Part shown: one piece after another, positions 1 through 6,416 of the stretch
Numbering within the stretch: the stretch's first letter is position 1
Layout of the letters: each line of letters begins with the position of its first letter
Assembly (NCBI GenBank): GCA_029240015.1
Contig: JARBTU010000042.1
Span: 1 to 9,734 of the forward strand
From: Oscillospiraceae bacterium
GTDB taxonomy: Bacteria > Bacillota > Clostridia > Oscillospirales > Ruminococcaceae
DNA length: 9,734 nucleotides
Reading direction: 5' to 3'
Translations under genes and position numbers: made by a program
The notes under the pieces: model-generated
What the model was told of the DNA's origin: nothing
Databases searched by the model: none
What the model saw: the letters and a program-made list of their open reading frames with translations, nothing else

Positions 1-506
1 ACCTTCACCCCGGTAATTTTATATACATAATCTTGAATTTTCTTATAATCAGCGAAAAAAGCATCCATGTTTTTATAAACTTTTTCATAATCATGTGAAT
101 AGCTGTGTATCGCTAACTGATGTCCTTCTTTAACAATGCGCTTATAATACTTTGCTGTTTCTTCCGACTCGTGGTGGATTACAAAAAACGTCGCCTTGAC
201 ACCTTTCTGCTTTAATATATCCAGAATTTTCGGCGTCAGTGCCGTCGGTCCGTCATCAAAAGTTAGATACGCTACTTTTTTGTTCTTTGGATTTTGGGAT
301 GCATGTCTTTCTACATATACTTGCTCCAACGTTTTGGAAGATTCCGACTTGGTGTTGGAACTTATTCCTTTCCCCGAGCTGCTTGATTGCGCATTTCCCA
401 TAGTTTCTTTCGTATCGATATATTTTTTACACGAAGCAAACATCATCACAACAAACACCGCGCACATCATTATTCCTAAAAATCTGATTTTCTTTCTATC
501 TTTCAA
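1..506 (-). CDS. Polysaccharide deacetylase (NodB domain) lipoprotein, 3' end cut by window
   Basis: This is the first 168 codons of a metal-dependent polysaccharide deacetylase (carbohydrate esterase 4 family), enzymes that remove acetyl groups from peptidoglycan or other N-acetylated glycans at the cell surface. The protein opens with a basic stretch and a hydrophobic segment ending in FASC, a lipobox with Cys26 as the lipidation site. A Ser/Lys-rich linker follows (residues 37-76). The NodB domain then begins with TFDDGP (82-87, catalytic base and metal Asp) and HSYSH (134-138, the metal-binding HxxxH). The chosen start is a TTG at 506, preceded by AGGGGG; no in-frame ATG precedes the signal segment. 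The C-terminal catalytic motifs lie outside the window. It reads in the same direction as the phage operon but has its own promoter and is separated from it by a terminator, so it is probably a host gene. Substrate cannot be inferred. Confidence 0.92.
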   Translation of the reverse strand, partial: MKDRKKIRFLGIMMCAVFVVMMFASCKKYIDTKETMGNAQSSSSGKGISSNTKSESSKTLEQVYVERHASQNPKNKKVAYLTFDDGPTALTPKILDILKQKGVKATFFVIHHESEETAKYYKRIVKEGHQLAIHSYSHDYEKVYKNMDAFFADYKKIQDYVYKITGVK

Positions 507-528
507 TCCCCAAACCCCCTATAATTCA

Positions 529-557
529 ATTATAGCTTTTTAATTTTTAATTTCCAA
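529..557 (-). promoter_or_regulatory. Sigma70-like promoter for the deacetylase gene
   Basis: On the minus strand there is TTGGAA (552-557) as -35, a 17-nt spacer, and a perfect TATAAT (529-534) as -10. The expected transcription start is about 15-20 nt before the TTG start at 506, leaving room only for the AGGGGG ribosome site. The -10 lies inside a 15-bp palindrome (520-534), which could be an operator or just AT-rich chance. Confidence 0.7.
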
Positions 558-686
558 TAACATTCCAGTTACAAAAAGAAACAAAAACGCCCGAGATTGT
601 AACCTTTTTGTCCTTTCGTTTTAATGCTTGTCTTTTACATCCTATTTTTACCCCTCTCTCTATATACCAAATTTCCGCAAAATGCA
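558..686. other. Non-coding gap between deacetylase promoter and phage operon terminator
   Basis: No convincing gene, RNA or attachment-site repeat is seen here. The sequence is AT-rich and has pyrimidine runs on the plus strand (about 643-662). I compared it by eye with the right flank (9434-9573) and found no shared direct repeat that would mark integration ends. Confidence 0.6.
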
Positions 687-723
687 AAAACATTCCTCCA
701 TTCAATCGACGGAGGAATGTTTT
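687..723 (-). terminator. Intrinsic terminator ending the phage-like operon
   Basis: A perfect 13-bp stem pairs 687-699 with 711-723 around an 11-nt loop (700-710). On the minus strand the GC-rich part of the stem (GGAGG/CCTCC) is followed by TGTTTTTGC, a U-tract. It begins 7 nt after the stop codon of the hub gene. Because the stem ends in A-runs and T-runs it could also stop transcription in the opposite direction. Confidence 0.88.
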
Positions 724-729
724 AAGATA

Positions 730-1680
730 TTAAATATATTTTTGATCCCATGCTTTTATCTTTGTTATAAATCCTTGTTTTCCCAATGATACCTTTAAAT
801 CTACGATATAAAAATTATTGTAACTTCCCATTTGGTCAATAAATAAGATCTTGTCTCCAACATCTGCTTTTATGATGTTAGGAATCCATACTTCCAAACA
901 GGAAGCGTCTCTCCTGGAGCTCTCTAATAAATCATAGCCATACTGCGAAATGTTTCTGAACCATTCATCAGTCGGATGAAGATATCTTTCCCTAACAATC
1001 TTCTCGTTGGTCGCATAAGCGTTTTGCAGAACAATATCATAAATATTCCCGTTTTCATAATCTGTCTTAAGATACACTTTTGACACCATCTTGCTCCTGT
1101 CATAAGAAAGTGAAGCGAAACAAAACGAATTGTATCCACTGACATTATTAGAGATATAAACTGTATTTCCTGTCAGCACCTGTGTCGTCAAATATCCGTC
1201 TAAGGTGAGCAGAACAGGTTTCTCAAACATCTGCCTGCAAAAAAGATTTATTACATCAAAACAGCTTCTTCCTTTTTCGATTACAAGGTAATTGATACTG
1301 GGATTGCTCGAAAATCTTGTCCCTTTTATACCGAACGGCTTTGCATACAAATCATACATGTTCTGGGCAGTCTTTTGAAAAATGGTTGACGGCTCCACTT
1401 CGTTATCCATCATCAATGCCACCCTGTTTTTACAGTTCAGCTTTAAAAAGTTTCCGCCCGAGGACATATAAGCATTTTGCTTCTCCACGATTCCGCTGAA
1501 CAGTATCTTATTATCATAATTAAATTCTACCTCGGTGAACTTCTTGTCCTGATTACTGAACAAAAACACCGCTTCCAACAGGTCACACGCATTAAACCTT
1601 TGCCTCCGATACGAAAAACTTACCAAGTCTTTTAAGTCCACGGTTTGCCCGTCATAGGTTCTCGCAACAAAACTGAACAC
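730..1680 (-). CDS. Tail hub / late control gpD (Mu gp44)-like protein
   Basis: This 316-residue protein is the last gene of the operon. By overall style and place it fits the baseplate-hub family (phage P2 gpD, Mu gp44, PBSX XkdQ), which forms the ring closing the tail tube. What is seen: an N-terminal beta-rich region with an early basic patch (YRRQR, about 25-29), many aromatic beta strands, no membrane segment, and a C-terminal block ending in a VDLKVSLGKQGF-type strand that resembles the end of hub proteins. Family membership is an inference from pattern and position, not from a diagnostic motif. The start is a GTG at 1680 with GGAGG 7 nt upstream, and the gene lies 17 nt after its predecessor. 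The spike, gp25 and gpJ genes that usually follow a hub are absent; a terminator follows instead. Confidence 0.68.
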   Translation of the reverse strand: MFSFVARTYDGQTVDLKDLVSFSYRRQRFNACDLLEAVFLFSNQDKKFTEVEFNYDNKILFSGIVEKQNAYMSSGGNFLKLNCKNRVALMMDNEVEPSTIFQKTAQNMYDLYAKPFGIKGTRFSSNPSINYLVIEKGRSCFDVINLFCRQMFEKPVLLTLDGYLTTQVLTGNTVYISNNVSGYNSFCFASLSYDRSKMVSKVYLKTDYENGNIYDIVLQNAYATNEKIVRERYLHPTDEWFRNISQYGYDLLESSRRDASCLEVWIPNIIKADVGDKILFIDQMGSYNNFYIVDLKVSLGKQGFITKIKAWDQKYI

Positions 1681-1697
1681 GTCCCCGCCTCCTCTTG

Positions 1698-2048
1698 TTA
1701 TAACATTACTTCAACAAACTCAAATTCATATTTTACAGCCGTCGGGTTGGATTCTCCTATCATCTTAAGCTTCACAAAATTCGCACTGAAGCTGACTCCT
1801 CCCGGTATGGTCAAAGACCCTGCTCCTTCCAACGAATAGTAACTCCACAACGAAAAGTATTGATCTATCGCGTTTTGCCCAAATAACTCTCCCCGTCCTC
1901 GGACCACTCTTGCTTTCCGTCCAAGAACCTGTACCACATCTCCTTTAAGAGGAGCAAAAAAATGGGCGGTTTCCTTCTCATCAATAATTTCAAAATGTTC
2001 AGGATTATAAGTAAATACATAGTCCTTATATAAAAATTTTCCGTTCAC
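1698..2048 (-). CDS. DNA-circularization N-terminal / Mu gp43-like tail protein
   Basis: This 116-residue protein resembles the short tail proteins annotated as 'DNA circularization N-terminal domain' or Mu gp43-like, which act next to the hub at the end of the tail tube. Seen in the sequence: an opening FLYKDYVFTYNPEHFEI segment, a central LGRKARVVRGRGELFG block (about 42-57), a GAGSLTIPGG turn (about 75-84) and a closing YEFEFVEV strand. These are typical of that group, though I cannot confirm it by search. The start is GTG at 2048 with GGAGG 10 nt upstream, and it overlaps the TGA stop of the previous gene as GTGA, which implies translational coupling. In Mu-like and PBSX-like gene order a tape-measure gene sits directly before this gene; here there is none. 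Confidence 0.62.
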   Translation of the reverse strand: MNGKFLYKDYVFTYNPEHFEIIDEKETAHFFAPLKGDVVQVLGRKARVVRGRGELFGQNAIDQYFSLWSYYSLEGAGSLTIPGGVSFSANFVKLKMIGESNPTAVKYEFEFVEVML

Positions 2049-2395
2049 TTAAGCGAATCCTCCCTGCTTGTTTCATAAAGCCTTGTATACTCCTGATAAA
2101 CCAAAGACAGGTCGCCAACAGACAGTTTTTTTACCGCTTCAATCCCAGAATCAAAAACGATCTTTCCTTGTTGATCAAATAAGCAGAACGCACACAGCGC
2201 ACCGCTTTCCGCCCAAGCTCTTGCGAGCTGTTCACTCTCGGCATCTTTGCTAAGCACTTGATAGAGCGTTTCGCTTTCATCGATGCAGCGCAGTATCTCT
2301 TGTTTTGATAACAAACGCACTTCATATTGTTTAGGTAACAGCTTCATTTCTTTCAACCGAATCTCCGTCCTTCCGATAATATCTTTTCCCCGCAT
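2045..2395 (-). CDS. Putative tail assembly chaperone (XkdN-like position)
   Basis: This 116-residue, charged, largely helical protein has no signal peptide or membrane segment. It follows the tube gene immediately (stop TAG and start ATG abut), the place where tail assembly chaperones are encoded in contractile and siphovirus-type tails. A C-terminal SVGDLSLVYQEYTRLYE segment is like the helical ends of such chaperones. It has no clear catalytic motif. Family chaperones normally bind the tape measure during tail growth, so its retention without a visible tape measure is odd. No convincing slippery sequence for the programmed frameshift common in siphovirus chaperone genes was seen. The upstream Shine-Dalgarno is weak (GCAGGG), so coupling to the tube gene is likely. 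Function is inferred from position only. Confidence 0.5.
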   Translation of the reverse strand: MRGKDIIGRTEIRLKEMKLLPKQYEVRLLSKQEILRCIDESETLYQVLSKDAESEQLARAWAESGALCAFCLFDQQGKIVFDSGIEAVKKLSVGDLSLVYQEYTRLYETSREDSLK

Positions 2396-2785
2396 CTATC
2401 TTGTCGTTTCTACCCTGCTTGTGGAAACAAGTTCCACCGTTTCAATACTCTGTTTATTCAGTTCCATACTTTCTTTAATGTTCGTCCACTCACAGTTTTG
2501 ATAAACGATATTTTTATGTGGTTTAACAACTACGACATTTATTTGGGCAAGATTATAAAAATTGATGAAATCTCCCGAGTCAAAACGGTTCAGAAAGACT
2601 CGTTTAATATGCAATTTGTAGATAGCATTTGAAAAATTACGCTGGATGGGGCCATTGCTTCCGAACTCATAGGAGTCCTTAAACGTTCTTACCGTTTCCA
2701 CCTCATAACCGCAAGCAACAGCAAGCTTTTTCCCATTGACCTCAATATATATCTCTTTGCAGGTCGGAACCGAAATCAATTCCAA
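2396..2785 (-). CDS. Tail tube-like protein
   Basis: This 129-residue protein is best read as a tail tube subunit, the hexamer that stacks into the inner DNA conduit. The evidence is its size, its predominance of beta strands, and a pattern familiar from Bacillota tube proteins: an ACGYEVETVRTFKDSYEFGS stretch (about 25-44), a KRVFLNRFDSGDFINFYNL segment (about 61-79), and YQNCEWTNIKES near the C terminus (about 95-106). It lies between the tail-terminator-like and chaperone-like genes, the standard order. The start is TTG at 2785, with a strong GGAGGGG about 9 nt upstream across a run of eight Ts; there is no ATG nearby. No sheath gene precedes it, so a contractile tail is not encoded here. 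Confidence 0.62.
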   Translation of the reverse strand: MELISVPTCKEIYIEVNGKKLAVACGYEVETVRTFKDSYEFGSNGPIQRNFSNAIYKLHIKRVFLNRFDSGDFINFYNLAQINVVVVKPHKNIVYQNCEWTNIKESMELNKQSIETVELVSTSRVETTR

Positions 2786-2801
2786 AAAAAATCCCCTCCC
2801 A

Positions 2802-3248
2802 TCATTTAGTAATTACATGGCAGGTAACTGCCTTTCCTATCAGAACATACCCCGAAACAGATTTGTCAAATCCTTGCTTCTCGGCAGTAATCTGTTCAAA
2901 ATCAAGTTCGCTGTCAAACACCATGTAATCACACAGTCTGGAAAAGATTTCGTGACATACATTTCCTCCGCTTTCAATTGGTGCATAGATTTTAAAACAA
3001 AATGTAACCTGTGCGTTCTTTCCATAAATCTCATTCGCATCCATTTGCCCGCTTGAAAGTCCAAGATAGTCGATAAAAGCTCCGTTTTGGATGCTTACAT
3101 CGGATATCCCGATAGAAACGATTGGTTTTGTGATTTTGGTCACACTTTGTTTTGCGGGATACTCTTCCAAGACCAAAACATCTCCCAGTTTATTGCTGGC
3201 GATCAGATTTTCAACAAACTCTTGTTTGAGTTGTTTAAAATTCCCCAT
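2802..3248 (-). CDS. Tail terminator / head-tail joining-like protein
   Basis: This 148-residue soluble protein sits between the head-closure-like and tube-like genes, the place of the tail terminator (PBSX XkdJ / lambda gpU-like role), which caps the tail top for joining to the head. Visible features are an N-terminal helix (FKQLKQEFVENLIAS), a SIGISDVSIQNGAFIDYLGL strand-turn region, and a distinctive EIYGKNAQVTFCFKIYAP (about 73-90) followed by CHEIFSRLCDYMVF, which is common in clostridial prophage proteins of this position. It starts at an ATG with an excellent GAGGAGGAG ribosome site formed by the last codons of the upstream gene, whose stop lies 1 nt before. Family is inferred from order and pattern. 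Confidence 0.58.
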   Translation of the reverse strand: MGNFKQLKQEFVENLIASNKLGDVLVLEEYPAKQSVTKITKPIVSIGISDVSIQNGAFIDYLGLSSGQMDANEIYGKNAQVTFCFKIYAPIESGGNVCHEIFSRLCDYMVFDSELDFEQITAEKQGFDKSVSGYVLIGKAVTCHVITK

Positions 3249-3249
3249 C

Positions 3250-3582
3250 TCACTCCTCCTCTTTTTGTCTTACAACCGCCCAGATATAAAAAATCTTTGA
3301 TGAAATCATGATTTTCTCACTTCGGACCACTTCATAAAAGGTCTCTCCCACTCTTATATGGGAATGCGGTTTAAGTATGTCTCCATCAACGGGAAGTCCT
3401 ATGTACTCGGCTACTTTTTCATACAAAGTTCCGATTTCTTCGGCAGAAATATCAAAAGTCAGCTTTCGGTTTTTAATTGGTATTATGACCCCGTATGTCT
3501 CTGTTTGTTTTCCATCAAATTCCACCATCGCTTTTGAACCGTACTTTTTAATAAACTTTTCCAATAATTTGAATCCGGACAT
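3250..3582 (-). CDS. Head-closure / minor capsid-like connector protein
   Basis: This 110-residue protein follows the gp6-like connector and precedes the tail terminator, the slot of head-closure (stopper) proteins that seal the portal after packaging. It starts KLLEKFIKKYG and is mostly beta thereafter, with a GDILKPHSHIRVGETFYEVVR segment (about 66-86) of the sort seen in head-tail stoppers, where one sheet carries the 'in use' address and the next the reported value. It ends in a KEEE tail. The open frame extends to 3699, but the ATG at 3582 (MSGFKLL) is preferred: it lies 4 nt after the upstream stop and has an AGGTG ribosome site, while the longer form would overlap the upstream gene by more than 100 nt and has an unlikely Arg/Cys-rich N terminus. 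Confidence 0.6.
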   Translation of the reverse strand: MSGFKLLEKFIKKYGSKAMVEFDGKQTETYGVIIPIKNRKLTFDISAEEIGTLYEKVAEYIGLPVDGDILKPHSHIRVGETFYEVVRSEKIMISSKIFYIWAVVRQKEEE

Positions 3583-3586
3583 AGCG

Positions 3587-3940
3587 TTACACCTGCCTGA
3601 ACAAAAAATCAGTCGGTTCAAACAACGGCTGAACAATTTGCGAAAATTCATCTTTAAGCGCCGAAATCCGTTTGAGTTCCTCCTGAACGTTTGAAGCAAC
3701 CGAGACGTCTCCCGTTTTTATACTCGCTGTATCACACTCAATCAATATATAGCGATAATACACAAAAACCGCGCAGGCATAAGTCAAGATAAGATCGTTT
3801 TTCTCTTTATCCACATTGGGCTTCAGTTTGGACTCGACTTCGTCAACTGTAGCTTTAATTAATGCATACTGATCCATCGCCTCTTCCATGCTGATTCCCG
3901 CAATCCCTGCAAAAACACTTGCCACCTTTGATGCATCCAT
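3587..3940 (-). CDS. gp6-like head-tail connector protein
   Basis: This 117-residue protein looks like an HK97 gp6-type adaptor: a small all-helical protein that docks under the portal ring. It shows the expected N-terminal helices (VASVFAGIAGISMEEAMDQYALIKATVDEVESKL), a central aromatic helix (LILTYACAVFVYYRYIL, about 50-66), which is the family's hydrophobic core rather than a membrane span, and a helical C terminus. It is the first gene after the capsid, the usual place. The ATG at 3940 has AAGGGGG about 10 nt upstream; an earlier out-of-frame ATG in between is ignored. The post-capsid hairpin lies about 30 nt upstream. Confidence 0.68.
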   Translation of the reverse strand: MDASKVASVFAGIAGISMEEAMDQYALIKATVDEVESKLKPNVDKEKNDLILTYACAVFVYYRYILIECDTASIKTGDVSVASNVQEELKRISALKDEFSQIVQPLFEPTDFLFRQV

Positions 3941-3968
3941 ATCTTTTCATCCCCCTTGTCTTGTTTTG

Positions 3969-4021
3969 AAAACCTACTCAACATACCGCCAGCTTAACAA
4001 GCGGTATGTTGAACGGGTTTT
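3969..4021 (-). terminator. Hairpin after the capsid gene (partial terminator or processing site)
   Basis: A 12-bp perfect stem (3978-3989 with 4001-4012, loop 3990-4000) is extended, after a 3-nt internal loop, by AAAACC/GGTTTT (3969-3974 with 4016-4021). On the minus strand it starts about 4 nt after the capsid stop codon and is followed by GGTTTTC, a short U-run. Its place between the capsid gene and the connectors suggests leaky termination or 3'-end protection that makes much more capsid mRNA than downstream message. It is roughly symmetric and could act on both strands. Confidence 0.72.
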
Positions 4022-4024
4022 TGT

Positions 4025-5035
4025 CTATATTTTTAATACTTTTGCGGCATCGCCGAATATCTTTGCAAAGCCTGTGATAGATGTGATGGCCGAACGCTCC
4101 AACTGACGGTCAATCAATTTATCATGTTCAATCATCACATCGCCCGCAGAGACCATTTCAAGCGCACAGCGCTTGTCAAGCCCGATAATTTTTCCACTCG
4201 GAACACAGTTCGATTTTATAAGTACTGCACCAAGAGGTGTGACCAGCTTCCCTGTTCCGTGAAAATTCAGTCCCGCGGCCGCATCCTTAAACTCGGTTAG
4301 ATTCAAAAGCTTGGTCATCACGTCAGGAGCCGCTATCAGCGTGTTGAGCTCATAATCGGTAAAAGTGTTCCAAAGCTTCAGAATATCCGAATAAGTAATG
4401 GTTCCACTGGTCTGAACAGAAATCTCTTCCGCAGCGCCGATGTTTCCGTCCCCGTTGAGCAAAACATTGATGGCATCACTAAGCTGAGACTTTGCAATGT
4501 ATGCGCCGATTTGCTTTAAGGTAACCGTAAACAAATCAAGTCTTTGAAATCGGATTGCTTCATATGTAGCAACAAGCATTCTTCCTCGTTTTTTGAGCTT
4601 CACAAAGTTTTCCTGCAACGTAATTTTTGTGGTCGGAATGACCGCGCCCTCACAAACATCTTTAAGCTCTTTTTCGTCTTGTGAAGAAACCGATGTGATG
4701 GATCTGTAATCCAGTCCGTTGATAACGGTCTTTGTGGCAACGATTTCGTTCAGCGCATTGGCTTCGTCCATCCCCTGGCGAACCGCCCTTACCACATATT
4801 CAGGGAAAAGTGCTGCAGACTCTGAGGTGGTAAAAAACTTTTCAACCATGTCTGAACCGGATCCGGATACCTTGATATCATAACGTTTTAACTGTCTCTG
4901 AAAAGCGTCCAGTCCTGCTACGTCACTGTTGTCATAGCTTTTTGATGGATCAAGGTGTTCAAGCACCTCTGTAAAAGTCTTTCCCGCAATGTTATACATG
5001 CTTTTTTCAAGCTTGATGCTTTCAAATTGTGCCAT
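4025..5035 (-). CDS. HK97-fold major capsid protein
   Basis: This 336-residue protein is the major shell protein. The recognised parts are a FFTTSESAALFPEYVVRAVRQGM block (68-89), typical of clostridial phage capsid proteins, an internal region with FVKLKKRGRMLVATYEAIRFQRLDLF (start of the long spine helix), and a C-terminal part with LVTPLGAVLIKSNCVPSG and a short axial-domain end. The first 65 or so residues are charged and helical, consistent with an assembly (delta-like) segment that the upstream protease could trim; that cleavage is inferred. The ATG at 5035 has AAAGGAGG with good spacing. It lies 22 nt after the decoration-like gene. The hairpin directly after its stop suggests it is the most abundant message of the operon. 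Frame is fully intact. Confidence 0.85.
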   Translation of the reverse strand: MAQFESIKLEKSMYNIAGKTFTEVLEHLDPSKSYDNSDVAGLDAFQRQLKRYDIKVSGSGSDMVEKFFTTSESAALFPEYVVRAVRQGMDEANALNEIVATKTVINGLDYRSITSVSSQDEKELKDVCEGAVIPTTKITLQENFVKLKKRGRMLVATYEAIRFQRLDLFTVTLKQIGAYIAKSQLSDAINVLLNGDGNIGAAEEISVQTSGTITYSDILKLWNTFTDYELNTLIAAPDVMTKLLNLTEFKDAAAGLNFHGTGKLVTPLGAVLIKSNCVPSGKIIGLDKRCALEMVSAGDVMIEHDKLIDRQLERSAITSITGFAKIFGDAAKVLKI

Positions 5036-5057
5036 TTAAAAAATCCTCCTTTTTTCT

Positions 5058-5399
5058 TTATAAAATAATGGTAGCTGTTTTTTCGGTGCTGTTCACATTA
5101 ACAACCAAATAAGTAATTCCGGTTGGTTTTACCGCAACAGTGTTGTCTGCCCCCGCCGCCAATGTCTGATATCCAACTGTCGGCGCCGTTCCACTGTATT
5201 TCACTGTCACGGCGCCTTTAATCTGTATTCCTGCGTACGTTCCGTTTTTGGAAACGCACACGCCAACAAACTTCTCATCAACAACCGCAGCTTGTACTTC
5301 ATTGTTATCCTTCATCGAAACAATGTCTCCAATACTGATTCCTGTCTTGCATTCGAGGGTAACAACGGTTTGCCCTACTCCGCCAAATGATATACTCAT
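5058..5399 (-). CDS. Decoration-like capsid protein (DUF2190-like)
   Basis: This 113-residue, Gly/Val/Thr-rich protein lies between protease and capsid genes. It is almost all beta, with a pattern of GISIGDIVSMKDNNEVQAA, FVGVCVSKNGTYAGIQIKGAV and CYS-free C-terminal strands, resembling small capsid-decorating beta-barrel proteins (DUF2190 / head-stabilising type). These bind on the outer shell and hold it against DNA pressure. The start ATG has AGGAGG 8 nt upstream and is 12 nt after the protease stop. No lipobox or signal peptide. Assignment is by composition and place; a minor head protein is an alternative. Confidence 0.62.
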   Translation of the reverse strand: MSISFGGVGQTVVTLECKTGISIGDIVSMKDNNEVQAAVVDEKFVGVCVSKNGTYAGIQIKGAVTVKYSGTAPTVGYQTLAAGADNTVAVKPTGITYLVVNVNSTEKTATIIL

Positions 5400-5411
5400 A
5401 GTAAATTCCTC

Positions 5412-6416
5412 CTATATTTTAAACTTTTCGTTTTTACAAACTTCTTCCGGTTTTGTGCTTCCAAACTGTGTCGGAAGCCCTTTGCGTTTTTCGATGCTTT
5501 GAACAAATGCTTTCTTAAAAGCGTTTAACTCCTGCACTCCGATTTTATTGGCAACCGATTCAATTACCTCTTCGGGAATCTGACTTTCCGACAGATATGA
5601 CAGCCTTATCACTTCTGTTCTCAGCTCGTTGAGATATACTCTGCCAAAGCTAGCCTCTTCATCAAGATTCTTAATATATCCTGCTATTTTGGATGCTTCT
5701 GTCTGAGAAATCATCATCCCTTTTTTATCTGCCGATTTAATTGTGGTAATCAGTTCTTGCACACTCCTGTCAGAAGAACTGACTACGCTTAAAAAAGCGT
5801 TTGTTGCTCCAAATGCTTTCACAACACCCGCTCCCACCTGCGCGGGAACTGCTACGAAAGACCATTCATACGCGTCCTTCGGATCTTCCAGCAACACACA
5901 GCAAATGCGGTTGCCATATTGCTCCCCGCGCTTGTGGTCACAGTGCTCTTTCTTTAAATCTGCCCCACAGATTGAACAAGTCGCGGACCCCATTGAACAC
6001 CCAACACTGACTTCCTTTTTGATTCCTGCATCAATCTCCAAAATCAGATCTTTATTGTTTTGGGTTTTCACCATATACGCTTTTGCTTTCAGATAATGAT
6101 AAGGCTCTCCCACTTGGGTCATCCTTTGCTCATCCACCTCAACAGAAGTCTCAAAAATCCGTGCGGTCTGATTTTTCCCTTTTGGATTGTGGTCGAATAT
6201 GCCTGTTTTTCCAACATACATTTGTCCCAACTTTTGAAGCGCATTAATGGTAAACCGCTCATAGTCTCTGTCAATCTCATTGTCACAAAGAATCACCGAA
6301 AAAACATAAACTTCTTCTGCCGTCAGCGCCCGTCTGGTAAACCGATTAATTTTTTCAAGCATCTCACCGTTGATTTCAATTTTTTCATCACGTTCCATGA
6401 TTTTTGTCTCGTTAAT
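5412..6416 (-). CDS. Prohead protease with Cys/His zinc-binding-like insert
   Basis: This is the capsid maturation serine protease (HK97 prohead-protease fold) that trims the procapsid. Counting from 6416, FDHNPKG carries the likely catalytic His76, EVSVG carries the likely nucleophile Ser137, and YEWSFVAVPA (183-192) is the conserved following strand. Between them is CSIC-(8)-CDH (147-161, Cys147, Cys150, Cys159, His161), a zinc-finger-like insert. The last ~120 residues are helical and charged and may act as a scaffold. Start is unusual: the best ribosome site (GGAGG at about 6425-6429) is 8 nt before an ATT codon at 6416 that overlaps the portal stop; upstream ATGs (6434, 6479) have no ribosome site and the next ATG (6398) is 26 nt away from it. 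A conventional call would use one of those ATGs. Confidence 0.8.
   Translation of the reverse strand: MNETKIMERDEKIEINGEMLEKINRFTRRALTAEEVYVFSVILCDNEIDRDYERFTINALQKLGQMYVGKTGIFDHNPKGKNQTARIFETSVEVDEQRMTQVGEPYHYLKAKAYMVKTQNNKDLILEIDAGIKKEVSVGCSMGSATCSICGADLKKEHCDHKRGEQYGNRICCVLLEDPKDAYEWSFVAVPAQVGAGVVKAFGATNAFLSVVSSSDRSVQELITTIKSADKKGMMISQTEASKIAGYIKNLDEEASFGRVYLNELRTEVIRLSYLSESQIPEEVIESVANKIGVQELNAFKKAFVQSIEKRKGLPTQFGSTKPEEVCKNEKFKI

Noticed and set aside
50..66. Central hydrophobic aromatic helix of the gp6-like protein read as a membrane segment (residue numbering; gene at 3587-3940)
   Set aside because: Gene order and overall helical pattern fit a soluble connector; the stretch is amphipathic and contains Tyr and Arg.
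520..534. 15-bp palindrome TATAATTCAATTATA over the deacetylase -10 element as an operator
   Set aside because: It consists almost wholly of A/T around a TATAAT box in AT-rich DNA; chance is a sufficient explanation without conservation data.
196..543. Plus-strand open frame of 115 codons
   Set aside because: It is the antisense of the deacetylase gene, which has a lipobox, NodB motifs, promoter and ribosome site on the other strand.
3583..3699. N-terminal extension of the head-closure-like gene to 3699
   Set aside because: It would overlap the gp6-like gene by more than 100 nt and has an Arg/Cys-rich composition typical of out-of-frame reading.
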